DNA of 15,461 bases from the NCBI GenBank assembly GCA_030639495.1, contig DAOWCP010000057.1, positions 1 to 15,461 of the forward strand, given 5' to 3'. The stretch comes from JAGLTN01 sp023135255 (GTDB taxonomy: Bacteria; Planctomycetota; Phycisphaerae; Sedimentisphaerales; Anaerobacaceae). Within the stretch, counting starts at the first letter, position 1. Each line of letters opens with the position of its first letter. Both the position numbers and the translations under genes were made by a program. Positions 1-7,161 of this stretch are shown piece by piece. Below the pieces are notes generated by a model. That model worked only from the letters and a program-made list of their open reading frames with translations, made no database searches and had not been told where the DNA came from.

Positions 1-442
1 AAAAATTTCCCTGTCTATTTCTAAAACGCCCAGGCCCTCTTCCGCCACCACCTCCCCTGCCTTTGCCTCCCCTGCCGCCGCATCGTCCAAAGCCCCTTCG
101 AGCACCAGACCAACACCCCGGCATCTCAAATTGTGGATTTACTAATTGATTCGTTAAATAAGCCTTTAGCACATCGTCAATTCGCCCCATAACATAAGGC
201 AAAACTTCAATACCACTGGCGATCACCATGTTTGCAAGTACCCGCGAAATCGCACCACAAACAAGCACATTAACTTTAAGCTCCGCAAGTTGACCAACCC
301 GCTCAGGCAACGATCGACTCTGCAACGGAACCTCACTGCGACCTGTTTCTCTGCTATCTTCGATATCCACCAGCAAAACATTAGCAGCAAAGTCAAAGAC
401 ATTTGAAACACAACCATTACATATTGGTATTGCTATTTTCAT
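1..442 (-). CDS. NifX/orange-protein-like Fe-Mo cofactor-binding family protein (3' end cut)
   Basis: The gene is read on the minus strand from tandem ATG codons (445 and 442) and stays open to the window edge, so the C-terminus is missing. The product begins MKIAIP and continues with a VSNVFDFA segment, LLVDIED, a VLVCGAISR block (about residues 59-67), a GIEVLPYV strand and an MPGC segment near 107-110. This is the layout of the dinitrogenase iron-molybdenum cofactor biosynthesis family (NifX/NifY, PF02579), whose members bind Fe-Mo or Mo-Cu-S clusters. From about residue 112 a Gly/Arg-rich tail follows, common in stand-alone anaerobe members. Cysteines at about 8, 11, 62, 110 and 121 are visible; the N-terminal CxxC looks unusual for the family. 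ATG 442 is chosen because family members start MKIA; AAAGG lies 8 nt upstream of it and 5 nt upstream of ATG 445. A sigma54 promoter sits immediately upstream. The exact cluster and partner are unknown. Confidence 0.8.
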   Translation of the reverse strand, partial: MKIAIPICNGCVSNVFDFAANVLLVDIEDSRETGRSEVPLQSRSLPERVGQLAELKVNVLVCGAISRVLANMVIASGIEVLPYVMGRIDDVLKAYLTNQLVNPQFEMPGCWSGARRGFGRCGGRGGKGRGGGGGRGPGRFRNRQGNF

Positions 443-468
443 CATAAAAACCTTTCATTAGTACAATA

Positions 469-484
469 TGCAACTAATGTGCCA
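469..484 (-). promoter_or_regulatory. Sigma54 (-24/-12) promoter of the NifX-like gene
   Basis: On the minus strand the sequence is TGGCAC, five bases, TTGCA, a full match to the sigma54 consensus TGGCAC-N5-TTGCA. The -24 element is 484-479 and the -12 element 473-469. The predicted start of transcription is near 458, leaving a leader of about 13 nt that contains the AAAGG ribosome site before ATG 445/442. The position directly ahead of a NifX-like gene, and directly downstream of a sigma54 activator gene, strongly supports function. Confidence 0.85.
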
Positions 485-590
485 GAAAAATTGGTGAAAA
501 CAGAGGAATTGCTGTAACTTCTTATAGGAAATGGTATTATAAAATTTTAATGCTCAAAATACCTATAAAGCTAATAAGCCAATGATTGCT

Positions 591-631
591 TTTTGCAACA
601 AAACTGCACGATAACCATTGCAAAATGCAAC
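591..631. promoter_or_regulatory. Candidate upstream activator sites for the sigma54 regulator (TGCAAC repeats)
   Basis: Two TGCAAC boxes start at 594 and 626. The first is followed by TGCAC at 605-609, and the second ends a perfect palindrome TTGCA-AAA-TGCAA at 618-630. The boxes are 32 bp apart, about three helical turns, and lie about 110-145 bp upstream of the -24 element, the usual distance for enhancer-binding proteins. Binding by the neighbouring activator is inferred from position and repetition only. Confidence 0.5.
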
Positions 632-680
632 TCGTCATCTCTTAGGGGGTTTTTGCGATTTTCAGCTATTTTGAAAAGAT

Positions 681-2027
681 TCAAGGTTTGATATCGTAGG
701 CTTTTATCTTGCGGAAAAGTGTGCTTTTGTCGATGCCCAGTTCCTTAGCTGTCATAGTTCTGTTGTTGTTATTTCGCCGAAGCGATTGTGAAATCAGAAT
801 GATCTGCATCTGCTTAATAGTTGCAGGCTCTGTTTGCAAGGGATATTTCGTTTCAAGAGCTGGTCTCAACGACATGGGCAGATGTTTGGCTTCTATTATC
901 TCACCTGTGCACAGGACAAAGCAATGCTCAATAATATTTTCAAGCTCGCGGACATTGCCCGGATAATCGTGCGTCAAAAGAATCGCTGTCACTTCGTCAG
1001 TAACACAACTGATATTTTTATTTTGCAGATGATTGAATCTGCTGATAAAGTGATCAACTAAAAGCGGAATATCTTCTTTTCTTTCCTTCAAATAAGGCAG
1101 TTCCAGCTTCATAACATTAATTCGATAGTACAAATCTTCTCTGAACCTGCCCTGTTTGACAAGCTGACTGAGTTTCTTATTTGTCGCAGTGATGATTCTA
1201 ACATCAGCTTTAACCGTAGAAACACCACCTATCGGCTCATAAGTTTTTTCCTGCAAAACACGCAGCAGTTTAACCTGCAGGGCCGATGAGATATCACCAA
1301 TTTCATCGAGAAAAATCGTTCCGCCCTGAGCCAATGCGAACCTGCCGGGCTTGTCCTTTTTCGCATCCGTAAATGCGCCGGCTTTGTAGCCGAATAATTC
1401 AGACTCCAAAAGTGTATCCGGCAAAGCTCCGCAATTTACCGCGATAAAAGGTGCATCTTTGCGAAAACTCAGATTGTGAATAGCACGAGCGAAAAGCTCT
1501 TTACCCGTGCCGCTTGGCCCTTCAATTAAAACTGTGGTATTACTTTCAGCGATATTGGGTAAAATTGCAAAGAGGTCTTGCATCTTATGGCTTTGGCTGA
1601 TTATGTCTTCGCAGGAGTACCTTCCTTCTATTTCTTTGCGAAGCTGTTCTACCGCGCTGGTATCGCGAAAAGTCTCAACCCCGCCTATTACTTTGCCTGA
1701 TTCGTCCTTTAGCAGCGCAGTGGAAATAGCAATTGCCCTTTTTTCACCAGCAGCATCAATTATGTGTACTGCTTTGTTCATTATCGCCTTGCCGGTTTCC
1801 ATCGTCCGGGCAAGTGTACAACTCTGCTCACAAACATCAGCCCGCAGAACATCTTTGCAAAGATTGCCGATAGCATCGCCAGACTTAATGCCTGTAATCG
1901 CCTCTGCTGCTCGATTAAATGAAGTGATACACCAATTAAGATCAATGGTAAAAACGCCCTCACTTATCGAATCCAGAATAACGTTTTGTCTTTTGTTTTG
2001 TTCAATATCAGACATTATACCATTCAT
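681..2027 (-). CDS. PAS-domain sigma54-dependent transcriptional activator (NtrC/Fis type)
   Basis: This 448-residue regulator opens transcription by sigma54 RNA polymerase. A PAS sensor domain occupies about residues 12-125 and carries cysteines 57, 66 and 70 (C-x8-C-x3-C), suggesting redox, metal or Fe-S sensing. The AAA+ domain spans about 140-375: Walker A GPSGTGK (170-176), sigma54-contact loop GAFTDA (217-222), Walker B IFLDE (238-242), arginine-rich RFREDLYYR (294-302) and sensor II YPGNVREL (355-362). A Fis-type helix-turn-helix is at about 425-445. The loop reads GAFTDA instead of GAFTGA. The start at 2027 has GGAAAG 8 nt upstream; ATG 2015 is possible but lacks such a site. A consensus sigma54 promoter follows its stop, before the NifX-like gene, so it most likely controls that gene. 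The arrangement resembles, from memory, the orange-protein regulator DVU2106 of Desulfovibrio vulgaris. Control of the sugar operon is less likely. Confidence 0.92.
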   Translation of the reverse strand: MNGIMSDIEQNKRQNVILDSISEGVFTIDLNWCITSFNRAAEAITGIKSGDAIGNLCKDVLRADVCEQSCTLARTMETGKAIMNKAVHIIDAAGEKRAIAISTALLKDESGKVIGGVETFRDTSAVEQLRKEIEGRYSCEDIISQSHKMQDLFAILPNIAESNTTVLIEGPSGTGKELFARAIHNLSFRKDAPFIAVNCGALPDTLLESELFGYKAGAFTDAKKDKPGRFALAQGGTIFLDEIGDISSALQVKLLRVLQEKTYEPIGGVSTVKADVRIITATNKKLSQLVKQGRFREDLYYRINVMKLELPYLKERKEDIPLLVDHFISRFNHLQNKNISCVTDEVTAILLTHDYPGNVRELENIIEHCFVLCTGEIIEAKHLPMSLRPALETKYPLQTEPATIKQMQIILISQSLRRNNNNRTMTAKELGIDKSTLFRKIKAYDIKP

Positions 2028-2039
2028 GGTAATAACTTT

Positions 2040-2086
2040 CCGCGAATAAATCCATAACTTTTTATCTTTAAGTTATTTACCCGCGG
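2040..2086. repeat. Interrupted inverted repeat in the leader of the sigma54 activator gene
   Basis: CCGCG (2040-2044) pairs with CGCGG (2082-2086). Inside it ATAACTT (2054-2060) pairs with AAGTTAT (2070-2076) around a 9-nt loop, and a 3-bp step (2047-2049 with 2077-2079) lies between them. The element falls between the predicted promoter and the start codon, so it may be an operator or an RNA hairpin in the leader. No known motif was recognised. Confidence 0.4.
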
Positions 2087-2123
2087 ATAAAGCGAAAAAA
2101 TTAATTGGGATTGGTATTATATG

Positions 2124-2152
2124 CTTATAGCACATATATCAGGCTTTTGCAA
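2124..2152 (-). promoter_or_regulatory. Predicted sigma70-type promoter of the sigma54 activator gene
   Basis: On the minus strand TTGCAA (2152-2147) and TATAAG (2129-2124) are separated by 17 bp, matching the -35/-10 consensus at 4/6 and 5/6 positions. A second AT-rich TATAAT lies just downstream. The -35 box overlaps another TGCAAC box (2148-2153), the same motif seen ahead of the sigma54 promoter, which hints at autoregulation. The call rests on consensus matching alone. Confidence 0.45.
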
Positions 2153-2172
2153 CCGGAAGAATAACGGCAAGT

Positions 2173-2189
2173 GGGTTATTCAGCAACCC
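2173..2189 (-). terminator. Weak hairpin downstream of the catabolic operon, possible terminator
   Basis: GGGTT (2173-2177) pairs with AACCC (2185-2189) around a 7-nt loop, about 20 nt beyond the stop codon of the aldolase/dehydrogenase gene. No T-run follows on the minus strand, although a T7 run lies between the stop codon and the hairpin. It is not a convincing intrinsic terminator, but nothing better is visible in the 182-nt gap. Confidence 0.25.
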
Positions 2190-2209
2190 CTGATTAAATG
2201 GTAAAAAAA

Positions 2210-4171
2210 TCACCTGACCATCACCTGGCCTGCGTCGGTTACTATAGTCTGACCGGTGATTTTTCGGGCGCTGTCACTGCATAAGAAAACAATCGAGTCT
2301 GCGATATCCCGGCCTTTGATCTCTTTATTTAATGCGGTTTTGCTTATGTAATACGGTATCACTTCTTCCGGCATAATATCATATTTTTCAGCACATTCTT
2401 TTATGTATCGCGGATTCCATATTTTTGAGCCTTCAAAAACATTACCCGCAGCCACGCAATTAACCCTTATGCCGTACTGACCAAGCTCAAGTGCCCAACC
2501 CCTGGCCATGTGGATTTCACCTGCTTTTGTCGCATTGTAAGGCGTGTTATTTTTGCTGGCTTCGAGACCTGATTTCGAAGTTAAGTTAACAATAGCACCG
2601 GCCATACCCTGGGCAATCATTATCTTCGCTGCATTTTGTGCCATCAGAAAATAGCCTGTAAGATTTACTTCCAAAGCAAAACGCCATTTCTCAACCGGAA
2701 TCTCTGTCATAGGCCCTGCTGGTGCGACGCCGGCAGCGTTAACAAGAATATCAAGCCCGCCGAATTCATCCAGAATCTTTCCGAACCCGTCCTTAACAGA
2801 CTTCTCATCGGTAACATTACATTTCAAAACAAGGCTCTGCGAAAGTGGTAATTCTTCTTTGATTATCCTGGCAGTATTTTCAGCTGACGCTGCATCAATA
2901 TCCGCAAGAACAACACAAGCTCCCGCACGAGCAAGCCCAATAGCAATAGCTTTTCCCAGACCAGAGCCAGCGCCAGTAACAACAGCGATACGGCCGACAA
3001 GTTGTCCATGACCCGCACCTGTCGCCATCTTTTTACGGAAGGCTTCCGACTCCCATTGGTTAATGAACTGCTGCTGCCTTTTATTCAAGGTTATCAATCC
3101 GCCGAGCCTAGCAGCATTGGCGCGGATGAAAAGTGAACTTGCTACTATGTCGCGAATGACCAAAGATGAAAATTTCTTAGCTGTGACAAACAGACCAACA
3201 TTTTTAACAAGAAAAGTAGTCGCAGGTTTATTGCCTGAGTTTATCTGGCGTTTCAATTTAGCTTCTATTCTTTGGGCTGAGCATTTCTCGAACCACAAAG
3301 CCGGCCCATTAGCATAAACCAACTCATCAGGCGCAATCGCCTGCGATGAAAGCATTTTAACTGCCTGTTTTTCTTTCATAAACGATGCTATTTCGTTATC
3401 ATAAAAATAACTCACCGATGTATACTGCCCTGTAGCATTAAAGAAAGCTTTTCGGACTGCGAGTTTACAGCTATTGATTTTTTCAACAGCTATCTTTTTA
3501 AGCTTTGCTGCTTTGATCTGTTTTAATTTACTATTACATTTTTTAATAACATCTCTAACGATTTTGAGAGCCTTGGTATCTGTCGAAGCTGTAATGAAAA
3601 GCCCATGCTTTTCAAGAAACAAAATTGCGGGCATAGCATTGTATTGTTTTTTATAATCCGCGACGAGAGATTTGATTTTCGTAGCAAGCATAAAACCCGG
3701 ATCCGCATACGAAACCCAAAGAGGAGGCAATTTTTGATCTTTGAAAAGCTGGTTCATCAACTCTTGGCCTTTTTTGCAGTTAACGTATGAACCAACAGCG
3801 TTCGGGTGCAGATGGATAACAACCTTATCGAGCAATGCGTGAAGATGGGCTTCAACCGAAGGCCTGGCCTGTGATTTGGCGTTGTCATCACAGCAAATCA
3901 GCAATCGATTGACAACTTCGATCTCTCGTCTGGATGTATCAAGCGACGCAATAGTCTTATCAGTAAGAATCCCTAAGACATCATCGATATTTAATCTTCG
4001 CCAGCCTTGTTTTTCATCCATATCCTTAAGCGCAGTTCCGCTTGCTTTGATATACATGGATTTACCGTCATCTGTTTTAACGGATGTATTGCCCCCGCCG
4101 CCCTGCGTCAAGGTTGCGTCTTTGCCGGTAACATTAGATATCTTTATTAGTTGAGCCAATGCTTTGTTCAT
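2210..4171 (-). CDS. rhaEW: Bifunctional rhamnulose-1-phosphate aldolase / short-chain dehydrogenase
   Basis: This 653-residue fusion is predicted to split L-rhamnulose-1-phosphate into DHAP and L-lactaldehyde and then convert lactaldehyde, probably to L-lactate, with NAD(H). The N-terminal half (about 1-210) is a class II aldolase/adducin domain: GGGGNTSVK at 24-32, zinc ligands in HLH (H120, H122) and EKHG (H189). The C-terminal part (about 392-653) is a classical SDR: TGAGSGLG (399-406), acidic D424 after strand 2 suggesting NAD, NAAG (478-481), S532, Y545 and K549. A linker of about 180 residues joins them. The length is close to other aldolase/SDR fusions. An AAGGA site precedes ATG 4171. 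It is the last gene of the rhaB-rhaA block, which supports the substrate. The aldolase/SDR fold is certain. Oxidation to lactate, as opposed to reduction to propanediol, and the name are inferred from rhamnose RhaEW proteins. Confidence 0.85.
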   Translation of the reverse strand: MNKALAQLIKISNVTGKDATLTQGGGGNTSVKTDDGKSMYIKASGTALKDMDEKQGWRRLNIDDVLGILTDKTIASLDTSRREIEVVNRLLICCDDNAKSQARPSVEAHLHALLDKVVIHLHPNAVGSYVNCKKGQELMNQLFKDQKLPPLWVSYADPGFMLATKIKSLVADYKKQYNAMPAILFLEKHGLFITASTDTKALKIVRDVIKKCNSKLKQIKAAKLKKIAVEKINSCKLAVRKAFFNATGQYTSVSYFYDNEIASFMKEKQAVKMLSSQAIAPDELVYANGPALWFEKCSAQRIEAKLKRQINSGNKPATTFLVKNVGLFVTAKKFSSLVIRDIVASSLFIRANAARLGGLITLNKRQQQFINQWESEAFRKKMATGAGHGQLVGRIAVVTGAGSGLGKAIAIGLARAGACVVLADIDAASAENTARIIKEELPLSQSLVLKCNVTDEKSVKDGFGKILDEFGGLDILVNAAGVAPAGPMTEIPVEKWRFALEVNLTGYFLMAQNAAKIMIAQGMAGAIVNLTSKSGLEASKNNTPYNATKAGEIHMARGWALELGQYGIRVNCVAAGNVFEGSKIWNPRYIKECAEKYDIMPEEVIPYYISKTALNKEIKGRDIADSIVFLCSDSARKITGQTIVTDAGQVMVR

Positions 4172-4212
4172 TTACTTTTTCCTTTTGTTACTGCGTCTTA
4201 AAAAATTTCGCT

Positions 4213-4398
4213 TTATCCGGATGCCTGTGAATCATCTTTCCACATCCACAATGCAGCAGAGATAAACCATATTACGGTTGCTGTCAACATCACCAGTTTA
4301 ACCTTATCAAGCTGCATAGCCCCGGTCAGAAACATAACCGAAGGAGCGATTATTACTATAAGCGAAGCCAAAGCAATTATTTTTGCTGTCATTTTCAT
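4213..4398 (-). CDS. Small two-helix membrane protein, possible permease partner
   Basis: This 61-residue protein begins MKMTAK and has two hydrophobic stretches (about 5-26 and 34-54) joined by a short charged turn (QLDKVK), ending in a polar tail with WKDD. An AAGGA site lies 8 nt upstream of ATG 4398. The gap to the permease stop codon is only 14 nt, and a 41-nt gap separates it from the aldolase/dehydrogenase gene, so it is co-transcribed. The family is not recognised. Small two-helix subunits accompany some sodium/solute symporters, so an accessory role for the NCS1-type permease is a reasonable guess from position and topology. Nothing in the sequence proves it. It could also be a free-standing membrane peptide. 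Confidence 0.75.
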   Translation of the reverse strand: MKMTAKIIALASLIVIIAPSVMFLTGAMQLDKVKLVMLTATVIWFISAALWMWKDDSQASG

Positions 4399-4412
4399 AA
4401 TTTTATCCTTTT

Positions 4413-5840
4413 TTAATTAGGTTCAGCAGGACGTATTTTTTGCTGATAGAATTTGCTTAACACTACATACAATACCGCAGCTATAAACCAGCCCGGCAAA
4501 GATACGAAGTAAATCTGAACGCCCCAGAAGTGCATAAGAGCCCAGCATATTCCAAGGGTCAAAAACCATGTAAGCCCTGCTGCCCAGTTGAAAGATTTTC
4601 CGCTAATTTCAGCATAATAACTTTTCAGCCCGAACTTTTTGATGAGCCAGAAATCGACAAAGATAACCGCCCCCATCGGCATAAGCAGCAAACCATAAAG
4701 AGCAACAAAGCCCAACAGCTTCATCGCGATCGCAGGGAACATACCCGCTATAGTTGCGATCAGACCCGTGATTATGGTAACGGTAAATCGTGAAGTTTTA
4801 GGTATTATGGCCTGAAAAGCCAACCCCGCGCGATAGATAGTCGGATTCGCAGTCGTCCATCCGGCAATTATCACACAAATAAGCCCTGCAACACCCGCAG
4901 CTTTAAAAGCCAAAGGCCCAGGCAGAACATCCGTATCGGCTGGGTCAAGATGAAGCTGATAAGCATAAAGGATCGAAGCAGCCAACCACGCCATAAAATG
5001 CCCTACATACATCCCCGCACCAGAGGCAACCGCATACCAGCTTTTCTTTGCATAACGGAAAACGCTTAAATCGCTCATCCCTATATGCATCGCCATATTG
5101 CAGAACCACGCGAAAAACGTGATATGCCAAAACGTAAATTTAATCTGCCCCGGCAATGGCTCGCCGCCCTTCCATATATGAGTATTCGCCAGGCCCCAGA
5201 GATCACCAAGCGATTTAATTTCCACACCGGTAACGTCAATAAACTGTTTCAAACCAATAAACCCAAATGCCAGAAAAACCAGAACCATCCATGGCGAAGC
5301 AATATTCGCAAACTTCGAAACCATTTTGTAGCCATAAGCCGCTACTATCGAGATCAACCCACCAACTACCAAAACAGCAATCACCCAGCCCAGACTATTG
5401 GGATACATATCATTTAATCCAGGCATAGGAAACTTAAACCAGACTCCCACCGCGGTCGCTGAGACGGTAATCATCGCTCCTGCGAGGAAACAAAACATCA
5501 CACCATTAGCAAGATTGTAAACAGTGACAAGCTTTCTGCCGCAAATCTTTTCGAGCTGATAATAAAGCGTAAGCCTTGCTCTTGTCGCTATAGGAGCACA
5601 AAGCAGCATCCAACTCATAACCGCCAGAGCATTACCAACGATCAGCCCCACCACAACATCAAACGCACTGACACCGGCAGCGACAAACAAAGGCCCGATC
5701 ATCAACTCTGTACCCGCACAATGTTCGCCCGCATACATACCAATAAAATCCTTGAACCTCAGCAGTGCAGATTTCTCTACCGGCTGACGCTCATATTCAT
5801 TTGCCTGTTGTGTTTGCTGAGCCTGATTTCCTTCTGTCAT
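4413..5840 (-). CDS. NCS1-type permease, probably sugar or sugar-acid uptake
   Basis: This integral membrane protein of 475 residues has about 12 hydrophobic segments (roughly 43-60, 62-85, 107-133, 150-172, 182-200, 235-255, 270-297, 311-329, 352-371, 374-400, 417-437, 446-463). It starts with a polar, Gln-rich cytoplasmic stretch of about 30 residues. The early GP pair near 49-50, the CAPIATRARLTLYYQ loop (81-95) and the GWTTANPTIYRAGL segment (327-340) match the nucleobase-cation-symport-1 (cytosine/purine/allantoin permease) family. GGAG lies 9 nt before ATG 5840. It sits 40 nt after rhaA and is followed by a tiny membrane protein. It is the only transporter in the rhamnose block, so rhamnose or a related sugar or uronate is the likely substrate. 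That would be unusual for NCS1 proteins and is inferred from context. Confidence 0.8.
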   Translation of the reverse strand: MTEGNQAQQTQQANEYERQPVEKSALLRFKDFIGMYAGEHCAGTELMIGPLFVAAGVSAFDVVVGLIVGNALAVMSWMLLCAPIATRARLTLYYQLEKICGRKLVTVYNLANGVMFCFLAGAMITVSATAVGVWFKFPMPGLNDMYPNSLGWVIAVLVVGGLISIVAAYGYKMVSKFANIASPWMVLVFLAFGFIGLKQFIDVTGVEIKSLGDLWGLANTHIWKGGEPLPGQIKFTFWHITFFAWFCNMAMHIGMSDLSVFRYAKKSWYAVASGAGMYVGHFMAWLAASILYAYQLHLDPADTDVLPGPLAFKAAGVAGLICVIIAGWTTANPTIYRAGLAFQAIIPKTSRFTVTIITGLIATIAGMFPAIAMKLLGFVALYGLLLMPMGAVIFVDFWLIKKFGLKSYYAEISGKSFNWAAGLTWFLTLGICWALMHFWGVQIYFVSLPGWFIAAVLYVVLSKFYQQKIRPAEPN

Positions 5841-5880
5841 TTAATATTTCTCCAGTTTGAACATAAAGACATATTATAAT

Positions 5881-7146
5881 TTAGCGTTTGCTGAGAACAT
5901 CATTTTCATATTTTTTAACCTCGTCGATCCAATCTGTCGAGACAGCAGTCTGCTGCTTCAAACAATAGTAATCCCAGATCGCCCCGAAAGGAAGTGTTTT
6001 CAATTCCTCAAGTATCGCAAGCCTGGAAGTAAAATCACCACTCTGCTCCAACTGGCGAAGCTCACCTGTCGGCTCAAGCAATGCTATCAATAATGCTTTT
6101 ATCATGCATCGAGTCCCTATCACCCACGCAGCCAGACGATTTATACTCGCATCAAAAAAGTCCAGCCCAATATGTACCCTGTCAAGAAAACCACCTCGAA
6201 CGATCTCGTAAGCAATAGCCTGCAATTCGTCGGAAAGAATCACCACATGGTCACTATCCCAGCGAACTCCCCGACTAACATGCAGCAGTATCTCCTCAAA
6301 ATAACAAAGCACCGACGATATCTTATCGCTGATAACCTCTGTCGGGTGGAAATGCCCCGCATCGAGACAAAGCAAAGTTTTATTTTCCATCGCATAGCCC
6401 ATATAAAACTCATGCGATCCAACAACATAACTTTCCGAACCAATGCCGAAAAGTTTACATTCAACAGCATCCAGCAGATGTTTTTTATCGAACTTTTCCG
6501 CCAGTATTTCATTAAGCGATTCTTTGAGAATTTCCCTTGGTTTTTTACGGTCAACCGGAATATCTTTATAACCATCAGGTATCCATATATTAGTGACAGC
6601 CGCTGTCCTGAGCTCTTTGCCCATAGCTGCGCCGATCTTCCTGCAGGCGATGCCGTGCTCTATCCAGAACTTTCTTATCGCAGGGTCATTACTTGCCAGC
6701 GTAAAACCTGAAGCTGCTTTTGGATGTGAGAAAAATGAACCATTAAAATCCAACCCTATCTGATTTTGCTTCGCCCAGTCTATCCAACCGGCAAAGTGTT
6801 CGGGAGCAAGCTCATTTCTTTCAACTTTTTTGCCTGCGGTTTCCGCATAAATGGAATGCAGATTAAAACGATGCTTACCCGGTATCAGGCTGAAAGCTTT
6901 ATCTGCGTCAGCTCGTAATTCATCCGCTGTTCTTGCCTTGCCGGGATAGTTCCCTGTCGCCATAATGCCGCCGCCGGTCAGCCCGTCGCTGCTCTCAAAA
7001 CCACCAACATCGTCACCCTGCCAGCAATGAAGCGAAACAGCGATCTTTTCAAGCCTGGTCATTGCCCTTTCAGTATCGACACCAATGTCACTATACCTTT
7101 GCCGCCCAAGCTGATAAGCCTTTTCGATTGCCGGTATATCTGCCAT
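5881..7146 (-). CDS. rhaA: L-rhamnose isomerase
   Basis: The enzyme converts L-rhamnose to L-rhamnulose in the cytoplasm. The protein follows the E. coli RhaA pattern almost throughout: SLHCWQGDDVGGFE, TGNYPGKAR, WIPDGYKDIPVDR, VECKLFGIGSESY, LCLDAGHFHPTEVISDKIS, RWDSDHVV and HIGLDFFDASINR. Counted from ATG 7155, the metal and catalytic residues E232, D265, H268, H292, D300, D302 and D332 sit two positions below the E. coli numbering from memory. ATG 7146 is preferred over ATG 7155: AAAGG (7160-7156) is 9 nt before 7146 but abuts 7155, and the shorter protein (421 residues) aligns with the E. coli start. The gap to the upstream PHP-domain gene is 15 nt. This is the RhaA type, not the Pseudomonas RhaI type. 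Its regulation is probably shared with rhaB. Confidence 0.97.
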   Translation of the reverse strand: MADIPAIEKAYQLGRQRYSDIGVDTERAMTRLEKIAVSLHCWQGDDVGGFESSDGLTGGGIMATGNYPGKARTADELRADADKAFSLIPGKHRFNLHSIYAETAGKKVERNELAPEHFAGWIDWAKQNQIGLDFNGSFFSHPKAASGFTLASNDPAIRKFWIEHGIACRKIGAAMGKELRTAAVTNIWIPDGYKDIPVDRKKPREILKESLNEILAEKFDKKHLLDAVECKLFGIGSESYVVGSHEFYMGYAMENKTLLCLDAGHFHPTEVISDKISSVLCYFEEILLHVSRGVRWDSDHVVILSDELQAIAYEIVRGGFLDRVHIGLDFFDASINRLAAWVIGTRCMIKALLIALLEPTGELRQLEQSGDFTSRLAILEELKTLPFGAIWDYYCLKQQTAVSTDWIDEVKKYENDVLSKR

Positions 7147-7155
7147 CTTTTGCAT

Positions 7156-7160
7156 CCTTT
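7156..7160 (-). promoter_or_regulatory. rhaA: Ribosome binding site that selects the rhaA start
   Basis: AAAGG on the minus strand touches the first ATG (7155) but has a normal 9-nt spacing to the second in-frame ATG (7146), so translation most likely begins at 7146. Confidence 0.6.
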
Positions 7161-7161
7161 A

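Noticed and set aside
223..417. Minus-strand 64-codon frame overlapping the NifX-like gene
   Set aside because: It is an alternative frame; the family motifs (MKIAIP, VFDFA, CGAISR, MPGC) are in the overlapping frame starting at 442/445.
632..684. Terminator after the activator gene
   Set aside because: A short inverted pair TTGAA/TTCAA overlaps the stop codon at 671-684, but the stem is AT-rich and no T-run follows on the minus strand.
681..2027. Sigma54 activator as regulator of the rhamnose/uronate operon
   Set aside because: A consensus sigma54 promoter was seen only before the NifX-like gene; the promoter found ahead of rhaB is of sigma70 type. The start of the uronate block is outside the window, so this is not fully excluded.
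1507..2049. Plus-strand open frame of 180 codons
   Set aside because: It lies antisense to the sigma54 activator, has no recognisable domain, and the opposite strand encodes clear AAA+ motifs.
4413..5840. Permease as a cytosine or purine transporter
   Set aside because: The family name suggests it, but there are no nucleobase genes nearby and all neighbours are rhamnose genes, so a sugar-related substrate is the better reading.
5841..5880. Promoter ahead of the permease gene
   Set aside because: A TATAAT-like string exists, but no -35 box at a sensible distance was seen; the 40-nt gap fits simple co-transcription.
6172..6711. Plus-strand open frame of 179 codons
   Set aside because: Antisense shadow of rhaA, whose conserved residues explain the sequence.
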